DNA of 64,000 nt from NCBI GenBank assembly GCA_027214125.1, contig JAPWHF010000002.1:1-64000 (forward strand). Reading direction: 5' to 3'. This DNA is from Zoogloeaceae bacterium G21618-S1. GTDB lineage: Bacteria > Pseudomonadota > Gammaproteobacteria > Burkholderiales > Rhodocyclaceae. Shown here piece after piece: positions 57,639-64,000 of this stretch (the stretch's first letter is position 1; the number at the start of each line of letters is the position of its first letter). Position numbers and translations under genes: made by a program. The notes beneath the pieces were generated by a model that ran no database searches, was not told the DNA's origin, and saw only the letters and a program-made list of their open reading frames with translations.

Positions 57639-58133
57639 ATGGCAGTCAAACTGCACACCAACCACGGCACCATGACCCTCGAACTCGACGCCGAGAAAGC
57701 GCCCGAGACGGTCAAGAACTTCCTGGCCTATGTCGAGGCAGGCCACTACAACAACACCATCTTTCACCGTGTAATCGACGGCTTCATGATTCAGGGCGGC
57801 GGATTCGAGCCCGGCATGAAGCAGAAGCCGACCAACGACCCGGTCAAGAATGAAGCCGACAACGGCCTGAAGAACGACAAAGGCACGATTGCCATGGCGC
57901 GCACCCAGGACCCGCACTCGGCCTCCGCCCAGTTCTTCATCAACGTGTCCGACAACGACTTCCTGAACCACCGCTCCCCGTCGCCGCAGGGCTGGGGCTA
58001 CTGTGTCTTCGGCCGTGTGACCGAAGGCCTGGAGACGGTTGACGCTATCCGCGCGGTCAAGACCGGCTCGTCCGGCTTCCACCAGGACGTTCCGACCGAA
58101 GATGTCATCATCGAGCGCGCCGAGATCATTTGA
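57639..58133 (+). CDS. ppiB: cytoplasmic peptidyl-prolyl cis-trans isomerase (cyclophilin)
   Basis: 164 residues from ATG 57639, preceded by AAGGAG. No signal peptide. Cyclophilin core [39 protein letters not shown], and the PpiB-type [17 protein letters not shown]. Near-duplicate of ppiA in the core, so probably an old tandem duplication with different targeting. lpxH starts eight bases after its stop. Confidence 0.95.
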   Translation: MAVKLHTNHGTMTLELDAEKAPETVKNFLAYVEAGHYNNTIFHRVIDGFMIQGGGFEPGMKQKPTNDPVKNEADNGLKNDKGTIAMARTQDPHSASAQFFINVSDNDFLNHRSPSPQGWGYCVFGRVTEGLETVDAIRAVKTGSSGFHQDVPTEDVIIERAEII

Positions 58134-58141
58134 TCGCGCCC

Positions 58142-58885
58142 ATGAGCACACAGGTGGACGGCCCGGTACTGTTCATTGCCGACCTGCACCTGTGTGCGGC
58201 CGAGGCCGCGACCACGCGCGCCTTCGAGGCTTTTCTGGCCGGGCCCGCGCGCCAGGCCAAAACGTTGTATATCCTCGGCGATCTCTTCGAATACTGGGCT
58301 GGCGACGACGACCTCGCCGCCCCGTATCACCGCCATATCGCCAAGCACCTCACCGACCTCACGCTCACCGGCACCCACGTGGTCTTCTTGGCCGGCAACC
58401 GCGACTTTCTGATCGGCGCAGAGTTCTGCGCGGCCACCGGCATCACGCTCGCCACCGAACCTGTCACCATTTCGCTTGGCGGACGTGACGCGGTTCTTCT
58501 GCACGGCGACATCTTGTGCACCGACGATCACGCCTACCAGGCCTTTCGGCAGCAAGTCCGCGCGCCCGCCTGGCAAACCGCATTTCTCGCCCGCCCGCTC
58601 CACGAGCGCCGAGCCATCATCGAAGGCATCCGCGCGCACAGCGAAGCTGGCAAGCAGCAAAAAGCCGCCGACATCATGGATGTCAACGAATCCGCGGTTG
58701 TTTCAGCCTTCCAGAGCGCCGAATGTGACCTGATGATCCACGGACACACCCACCGCCCGGCCACCCATATTCATTCCGTCGATGGCCGGCCGTGCGAGCG
58801 CTGGGTGCTCTCAGACTGGCACGGAACCGCACCCTACCTTGCCTGGACGGACGGCGCCCTGACCCGAAAAGATCTGCTCGTCTGA
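58142..58885 (+). CDS. lpxH: UDP-2,3-diacylglucosamine diphosphatase
   Basis: 247 residues from ATG 58142 (TTG 58130 would add four). Fourth step of lipid A synthesis, membrane-associated Mn2+ hydrolase. Metallophosphoesterase motifs: LFIADLHL, LGDLFEYWAGDDD, LAGNRDFLIG, LLHGDILCTDD and IHGHTHRPATH. The ppiB-lpxH order is conserved in betaproteobacteria. Confidence 0.95.
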   Translation: MSTQVDGPVLFIADLHLCAAEAATTRAFEAFLAGPARQAKTLYILGDLFEYWAGDDDLAAPYHRHIAKHLTDLTLTGTHVVFLAGNRDFLIGAEFCAATGITLATEPVTISLGGRDAVLLHGDILCTDDHAYQAFRQQVRAPAWQTAFLARPLHERRAIIEGIRAHSEAGKQQKAADIMDVNESAVVSAFQSAECDLMIHGHTHRPATHIHSVDGRPCERWVLSDWHGTAPYLAWTDGALTRKDLLV

Positions 58886-58916
58886 GTCACCCCAGGCACA
58901 AGGTTGCAATCATCAT

Positions 58917-61373
58917 CTACCGAGTCGAGGAGCCTGAGCCCGAATAAGGAGTGATTACCACTGCGGGATCATATTGAAGCCCGGTGTCGATCCAGTCTCG
59001 CACAACCTGAAGTTCACCTGCCGTTGTCGCCACGTTCGGGTGATTGACGTTGTAATCAATGTCCGCAGCTGAATCCGCATTCGTGCGATAGTCCGCTCGC
59101 TCGTTCTTGAAGTACCAGTACAGCGGCGATCCGGCAGAGGATGAACCGTGGACGAGCCAAGAAGCGAGAGGGCGATCCAAAATATATTGTTTAGCCCCAC
59201 CATATCCCTCAGCGGGGGTATGAATCACAACCGGATTGGGGTTCGTTGTTTGGGCATAGTCTCTGGTGATCATGCTCCTCGTATTCGATCCATCATTTAG
59301 ATTCAGGCCACCCTGCCCGCTCGGGCCGTTGTGGCAGCTCGCGCAGCGGTTGTTGATGATGGGGACAATATCGGCACTGTACTCATACATCGGCCGCGGG
59401 TTCTGCAAAGCCTGCGGGGGCTTCCCTGCGGCAATCGAATTCTCGAAGACAGGCTGTGGCGAAACATCATTGTGAAGATGGCATCCGCCACATGTCAGTG
59501 TCGTCCCAGTGCGCAGAGACTGAGGCATCTGGTCATGCTTGACAGTTTCCCTTTCTGCATTCAACCCGGATAGCACCCAAGGGGTTTCACAAGGGACTTG
59601 AATATATGCAGATCCGTCAGTTTCAACCGGGGCTTCCCCGAGACTCTTTGATCGGTATCCCCAAAAGCTATAGGGAACAGTGCCGACACCAGCAAAATTA
59701 TTCGGGCGCACTGTGTTTGGAATTAACTCAGCGATACGGATGTACTTCACATCCGAATCAGCGACTCCTGGCAACTCTTTGCCGTGGATCGAGGATATCT
59801 CATCGTGCCCCCAACGCCACGTGCCCTTCTGCACTTGAAACGAGCGCGTATCAGACTGCATAGACGCAATGCGAAGATAACAATATTTATTGCCAGATGT
59901 TGGCTGAGCAACTTGCGTCGGAGTGGCTTGCCCGTGTACGTCAATGTAGGGTCCGCCATAAATTGCCGCGTGCTCCGCAACATGGCGTCGATCCACCATC
60001 AAGACGGGATCGTTGCCGTAGTCTGTCGATGGAATCTTGTTCGCGGGAAGTTTATAAATTCCAAGTTCGACGGACATAGGGTCAGCGATGAGCCCTGGCG
60101 TGCGGCTTGGGCCACCAGCAGCATACTCATCCATCATATCAAACGACGCACCGCTCTGATAGTTGCAAATCCCTTTACACCAAACAAACCCTAATTCATT
60201 GTTGGGTAGGCCGAAGGGATCGCGCACACGACCTTGGTACTGGTTCCGCGTACTATCCCAGAAAGACTGCGCATCTTGCGGATTGGCCCAAGGTGTGATG
60301 TCCACCAAATCCCTCGGGGGCATCACATTGTTTTCCCACAAGCTTTCCGACACAGGAACGCCTTCAATATTAAAGGGCTGCGGAGAGAACTTTAAAAGCC
60401 GACCGGCTCCCTGTTGCTTGTTACCCCGATAGTACTCACCAACAACGATACTTCCGTCAGTCATCTGCGAGAAAAAGTGCAAAGCCTTGCCTGAATAGTG
60501 CGCGCCAAAAATCGACTCGTTGGAGCCTCCCCACGGGTCTTGCCCACAGGCCCACCACATATTCAAAAGAGTTGATACCCAATTGGTGTAAAGAGGTCCG
60601 ACATTTCGAAATCCAAGGTCGTGCCCCCACTGCGCGCACGAAGAGATGATTCGACCGTCTTTAAGTTGGTAGCCCCCATAGTTCGGACTAAAATCGTGTG
60701 TGCCAGTTTTTATAACGTTAGTACCGTCAAGATCCGCGATGTAAGTCTGCAAGACGTGCAAACCCTCGGCTGACGTGTTGCGTATAATCGGCTCATAAAC
60801 TCGCGCACGATCAGACGAAAACATGACTTTGATTTGAGCGCCCTGCTGAATGATTACGGGGGTCACATCGTGCTGGCCGGGTACGGCGGGCCACTCTGTC
60901 GTCACACCTGTTTTCAGATCGTGGATCGCGATATGCGCGCCAGCACCGGTGCCGGCCAGCATGGTGTTGCCGGGGTGCCCGCAGGCTTTCGACAATTCTG
61001 TCCCGAAATATAGGGTGAAAGCGACTTTCAACCCATCTGGCGACAACCTTGGATCTTCAGGCATACAGAGTCGCCCCAGTGCCTCGCAGTCAAACAATGT
61101 CGTAACGATGCCTGCGGCATCCCGGCGCATAAGCCGGCCTGGGCCAGAGATGCGGTGATAGTCTCCCTGTGCGGCCGGGTACAATCCGTTTTGCCGAGTA
61201 GTTACCTCCGGGATCTGAATACACGCATCTGGGAAATCCAGGACGCCTTTGCCTGTGTCATATGGCGTAGGATCAACATCGAACTCGACCCAGATCAGCG
61301 GGGTCGTCGTATCGTCAGCGCACACAACATCACCCACAAGCACAATAGCGAATAGCATCAGCAGCCAACGCAT
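58917..61373 (-). CDS. hydrazine synthase alpha-like diheme c protein, exported
   Basis: 818 residues. N-terminal signal peptide (RWLLMLFAIVLVGDVVCA), then a large beta-rich region with propeller-like strands (RLSPDGLKVAFTLYFG, VMFSSDRARVYEP, DGTNVIKTGTHDFSPNYGG) and a C-terminal part with two c-type heme sites, CGGCH (628-632) and CASCH (677-681). The layout (WD/TolB-like propeller, then middle domain ETDGSAYIQVPCETP, then hemes) is that of proteins related to the alpha subunit of hydrazine synthase (HzsA), which occur well outside anammox bacteria with unknown function. No hzsB/hzsC relatives are adjacent. Base composition is clearly lower in GC than its neighbours, with many rare codons, suggesting acquisition by transfer. 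A GGAGG site precedes the ATG. True activity unknown; hydrazine synthesis should not be assumed. Confidence 0.78.
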   Translation of the reverse strand: MRWLLMLFAIVLVGDVVCADDTTTPLIWVEFDVDPTPYDTGKGVLDFPDACIQIPEVTTRQNGLYPAAQGDYHRISGPGRLMRRDAAGIVTTLFDCEALGRLCMPEDPRLSPDGLKVAFTLYFGTELSKACGHPGNTMLAGTGAGAHIAIHDLKTGVTTEWPAVPGQHDVTPVIIQQGAQIKVMFSSDRARVYEPIIRNTSAEGLHVLQTYIADLDGTNVIKTGTHDFSPNYGGYQLKDGRIISSCAQWGHDLGFRNVGPLYTNWVSTLLNMWWACGQDPWGGSNESIFGAHYSGKALHFFSQMTDGSIVVGEYYRGNKQQGAGRLLKFSPQPFNIEGVPVSESLWENNVMPPRDLVDITPWANPQDAQSFWDSTRNQYQGRVRDPFGLPNNELGFVWCKGICNYQSGASFDMMDEYAAGGPSRTPGLIADPMSVELGIYKLPANKIPSTDYGNDPVLMVDRRHVAEHAAIYGGPYIDVHGQATPTQVAQPTSGNKYCYLRIASMQSDTRSFQVQKGTWRWGHDEISSIHGKELPGVADSDVKYIRIAELIPNTVRPNNFAGVGTVPYSFWGYRSKSLGEAPVETDGSAYIQVPCETPWVLSGLNAERETVKHDQMPQSLRTGTTLTCGGCHLHNDVSPQPVFENSIAAGKPPQALQNPRPMYEYSADIVPIINNRCASCHNGPSGQGGLNLNDGSNTRSMITRDYAQTTNPNPVVIHTPAEGYGGAKQYILDRPLASWLVHGSSSAGSPLYWYFKNERADYRTNADSAADIDYNVNHPNVATTAGELQVVRDWIDTGLQYDPAVVITPYSGSGSSTR

Positions 61374-61692
61374 GCAGAGCCTCCATGTGAGCTACGCGAT
61401 TTTTGTCGCACCGAATCGACAGCGACGCAAAACCCTGCTTCGGACCGAGTGACGGAACCACCGCTGATTAGTCAGGATTGACTATGCCCACGGTCAGACA
61501 GCGCAACTTCGCGAATCGGCGCTCGGGAAGGTAGACGATTGAATCTTGCACCATACGAGCGAATGGCGAAACCCCATCGTCATTCATCGATCGGCAGCGT
61601 CAACCTCAACCCATCCGCCAAAGCCCTCGCTTTGCGTGGTCGTCGGCGCCTGCGAGCGCTCCTTCTTGCCACAGACTCTTACATACTGGGCA
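61374..61692. other. intergenic region between HzsA-like gene and metZ
   Basis: About 320 bases with no convincing gene on either strand. It holds the leader and ribosome-binding site of the HzsA-like gene (GGAGG near 61380) and presumably its promoter; no clear -35/-10 pair or operator was found. It ends at the metZ terminator. Confidence 0.5.
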
Positions 61693-61725
61693 AAAAAAAA
61701 CGGCGCAGACTTTCGTCAGCGCCGG
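61693..61725 (-). terminator. rho-independent terminator of metZ
   Basis: On the minus strand CGGCGC-N12-GCGCCG is followed by nine T residues, 24 bases past the metZ stop. Classical intrinsic terminator. Confidence 0.85.
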
Positions 61726-61748
61726 TTTCGGTCAGCCCTTGTATCTAC

Positions 61749-62930
61749 CTAGCAAGAAAGCCCCGCCAAATCGGCCTGCAGATCGGCAAGCGACTCCAGA
61801 CCCACAGCCACACGAACCAGGCCTTCGCCAATACCGCTCGCGGCGCGCGCCTCTGCAGAAATCCGCCCGTGTGTGGTGGAGGCCGGATGCGTGATGGTGG
61901 TTTTGGTGTCGCCCAGATTGGCAGTGATCGAGATCAGACGGGTCGCGTCGATCAGCCGCCACGCGGCTTCGCGACCACCCTTCACATCAAAACTGACGAT
62001 CGCACCGCCCGAGCCCTGCTGGCGTATCGCCAGTTGATGTTGCGGATGAGACGGCAAACCCGGGTAGTAGACCCGTTCGACTTGCGGCTGAATCGCCAGC
62101 CACTGAGCCAGAGCCAAGGCACTGGTGCTCTGGGCCTCCATCCGGATACGCAGCGTCTCCAGCCCTTTGAGAATCACCCAGGCATTGAAGGGCGACAAAC
62201 ACGGACCAGCGGTACGCAGGAAACGGAACACCTCGTCGATCAGTTTCGCGTCACCGACAACCGCGCCACCGAGCACCCTGCCCTGCCCGTCGAGATACTT
62301 GGTTGCCGAATGGAGCACCAGATCAGCGCCCAGTGCCAGCGGCTTCTGCAGCGCGGGGGTGCAGAAGCAGTTGTCGACGGCCAGCAGCGCGCCGTGACGA
62401 TGCGCCACTTCGGCCACGGCTGCGATATCGACCAGCTCTGTCAGCGGGTTGGACGGTGTTTCAACAAAAAATAGCTTGGTGTTCGGACGCGCTGCGGTGT
62501 CATAAGCTGCAATGTCTGCGGCCGGCACAAAGGTCGTTTCAATACCAAAGCGCGAAAACACATTGCCGAACAACTGCTGCGTCGAACCGAATAAGCCCTG
62601 CGAGGCGACGATGTGATCGCCGCTATTGAGCAAAGCCATGACCGTCGACAGGATGGCAGACATCCCGGAAGCCATGGCCACGCAGGCCTCGCCACCTTCA
62701 AGCGCGGCCAAACGAACCTGCAAGGCAGTGACCGTCGGGTTGGTGAAACGCGCATACACGTTACCCGGCTCTTCGCCGGAAAAGCGTGCAGCGGCTTGCG
62801 CTGCGTTGTCGAACACGAAGCTCGAGGTGAGATACATCGCCTCGCTGTGCTCGTTGAACTGGCTGCGTTCTATCCCGGCTCGCACCGCCAGCGTATCGAA
62901 GTCGAGCGAAAGCCCGGTTTGGTCTGCCAC
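61749..62930 (-). CDS. metZ: O-succinylhomoserine sulfhydrylase
   Basis: 393 residues. PLP enzyme that makes homocysteine directly from O-succinylhomoserine and sulfide. Cys/Met-metabolism family motifs: YARFTNPTVTALQVRLAALEGGE, MASGMSAILSTVMALL, DNCFCTPALQKPLALGADLV, PLP lysine in HSATKYLDGQGRVLGG, and SITANLGDTKTTITHP. Downstream of purF with 13 bases between; the purF-metZ pair is conserved in beta- and gammaproteobacteria. Confidence 0.94.
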   Translation of the reverse strand: MADQTGLSLDFDTLAVRAGIERSQFNEHSEAMYLTSSFVFDNAAQAAARFSGEEPGNVYARFTNPTVTALQVRLAALEGGEACVAMASGMSAILSTVMALLNSGDHIVASQGLFGSTQQLFGNVFSRFGIETTFVPAADIAAYDTAARPNTKLFFVETPSNPLTELVDIAAVAEVAHRHGALLAVDNCFCTPALQKPLALGADLVLHSATKYLDGQGRVLGGAVVGDAKLIDEVFRFLRTAGPCLSPFNAWVILKGLETLRIRMEAQSTSALALAQWLAIQPQVERVYYPGLPSHPQHQLAIRQQGSGGAIVSFDVKGGREAAWRLIDATRLISITANLGDTKTTITHPASTTHGRISAEARAASGIGEGLVRVAVGLESLADLQADLAGLSC

Positions 62931-62943
62931 GCAAAAATCCTTG

Positions 62944-64000
62944 TTAATCCGAACTGCTCGACGCCAGATTCAGGTCGAGTTGATTGGCGACGGGGTCGCC
63001 ATCGGTGTCTTCAACGGTCACCGGCTGCGAACCGCGGCGATGCTCGATACCATAAAGATAGTCGGCGGTCACATCACCGGTCACATACTTGCCGTCGAAA
63101 CAGGAGGTCTCGAAGTACTGAAGCGATGGGTTGATCGCTTGTACCGATGCGCGCAGGTCTTCGAGGTCTTGATATAACAAACCATCGGCACCAATAGCCG
63201 CACAGATTTCGGCTTCGTCGCGGTCAGCGCCGATCAGTTCAGCGCGTGTCGGCATATCGATGCCGTAAACGTTGGCGTGGCGCACGGGCGGCGCCGCCGA
63301 AGCGAAGTAAACCTTGGCCGCCCCGGCGTCGCGGGCCATGCTCACGATTTCCTGACTGGTGGTACCACGCACGATCGAATCATCGACCAGCAGCACCCGC
63401 TTCCCTTTGAATTCCTGGTGTATCGTATTGAGCTTCTGGCGGACCGATTTACGGCGCACCGCCTGACCAGGCATGATGAAGGTCCGGCCGATATAGCGGT
63501 TCTTGACGAAGCCTTCGCGATACGGAACCCCCAACTGATTGGCCATTTCGAGCGCGGCCGGCCGACTGGAATCGGGGATGGGGATCACCACATCGATTTC
63601 GACATGCGGCATGGTGCGTCGGAATTTGGCGGCGAGGTATTCGCCCATTTTCAGTCGCGCTTCGTACACCGACACGCCGTCAATCAACGAGTCCGGGCGC
63701 GCCAGATATACATATTCAAACATGCACGGCGCGTGCACCGTCGACTCGGCACAGGCCCGGCTACGGAAATTGCCTTCCATGTCGATCACGATCGCTTCAC
63801 CGGGCTCGACGTCGCGCAGCAGCTTGAAGCCCAACGCATCGACCGCAACACTCTCGGAAGACACGATCCACTCGGTGCCGGCCGGCGCGTCGTTGCGCCC
63901 GATCACCAGCGGACGAATACCATACGGATCGCGAAAGGCCAGCAGGCCATATCCGGCGATCATCACGACGGCAGCGTATGCACCGCGACACCGGCGATGC
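62944..64000 (-). CDS. purF: amidophosphoribosyltransferase, 3' part
   Basis: Runs off the right edge, so only about the last 351 residues are visible; the frame stays open to base 64000 (…GAYAAVVMIAGYGLLAFRDP). First committed step of purine synthesis, moving glutamine amide nitrogen to PRPP. Seen here: the end of the glutaminase domain (FRDPYGIRPLVIGRN), VYLARPDSLIDGVSVYEAR, NRYIGRTFIMPGQ and the PRPP-binding loop VLLVDDSIVRGTTSQEIV. The N-terminal nucleophile cysteine lies outside the window. The extreme C-terminus extends slightly past the core. Confidence 0.95.
   Translation of the reverse strand, partial: HRRCRGAYAAVVMIAGYGLLAFRDPYGIRPLVIGRNDAPAGTEWIVSSESVAVDALGFKLLRDVEPGEAIVIDMEGNFRSRACAESTVHAPCMFEYVYLARPDSLIDGVSVYEARLKMGEYLAAKFRRTMPHVEIDVVIPIPDSSRPAALEMANQLGVPYREGFVKNRYIGRTFIMPGQAVRRKSVRQKLNTIHQEFKGKRVLLVDDSIVRGTTSQEIVSMARDAGAAKVYFASAAPPVRHANVYGIDMPTRAELIGADRDEAEICAAIGADGLLYQDLEDLRASVQAINPSLQYFETSCFDGKYVTGDVTADYLYGIEHRRGSQPVTVEDTDGDPVANQLDLNLASSSSD

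Noticed and set aside
58917-61373. Functional hydrazine synthase and thus an anammox organism
   Set aside because: Only an alpha-like protein is present; hzsB/hzsC and other anammox genes are absent from view, and the rest of the window is clearly betaproteobacterial.

Overview
The window is a GC-rich chromosomal segment from a betaproteobacterium, most likely Rhodocyclales/Zoogloeaceae (Azoarcus/Thauera-like). This is inferred from gene content and order: carA-carB-greA-DUF4149 on one strand next to yhbY, rlmE-ftsH, bamE-dapB beside fur, hrcA, grpE-dnaK-dnaJ, cysS beside TPR-ldt-ppiA-ppiB-lpxH, an rnfABCDGE-nth operon, and a PEP-CTERM exported esterase. No rRNA, tRNA, CRISPR array or complete insertion sequence was seen.

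Layout. 1-5.8 kb is an accessory type VI secretion island: the 3' end of vgrG, a full Tle3-type lipase effector, a Tli3-type immunity gene, an orphan second toxin C-terminal fragment with a second immunity gene, a third decayed toxin fragment and a decayed AP2-domain remnant. 5.8-11.2 kb holds divergent Fbp-type ferric-iron ABC transporter genes (permease and ATPase), two N-end-rule aminoacyl-tRNA protein transferases (aat, bpt) and pyrD. 11.2-17.6 kb is the Rnf electron-transport operon with nth and a DUF1841 gene. 17.6-19.4 kb holds two small cytochromes c and the PEP-CTERM GDSL esterase. 19.5-23.9 kb is a MoxR/VWA chaperone operon that also contains a small membrane protein and a TIR-domain membrane protein. 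24-28.5 kb has an M61 peptidase, ftsH and rlmE.

28.5-34.3 kb holds yhbY, a DUF4149 gene, greA, carB and carA. 34.6-37.2 kb is a hybrid histidine kinase. 37.3-44.98 kb holds dapB, bamE, fur, a GDT1-type manganese exporter, recN, nadK, hrcA, hemH and a holin-like membrane protein. 45-47.5 kb has an AP2 protein, trxC and a Ser/Thr kinase fused to a cyclic-nucleotide-binding domain. 47.6-51.5 kb is the heat-shock operon grpE-dnaK-dnaJ behind a sigma-32-like promoter. 51.5-52.3 kb is a dead branched-chain amino-acid-type binding-protein gene. 52.3-58.9 kb holds a Crp/Fnr regulator, cysS, and TPR, L,D-transpeptidase, ppiA, ppiB and lpxH genes. 58.9-61.4 kb carries a visibly lower-GC gene for a diheme protein resembling the hydrazine synthase alpha subunit. 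The window ends in metZ and the 3' part of purF.

The most interesting parts are the Tle3/Tli3 array, which looks like a toxin-tip/immunity accretion locus with matched changes in toxin tail and immunity protein; the HzsA-like diheme protein in a host with no other anammox genes in view; and the TIR membrane protein lodged inside a MoxR-VWA operon. Most of the remaining window is ordinary conserved housekeeping DNA.
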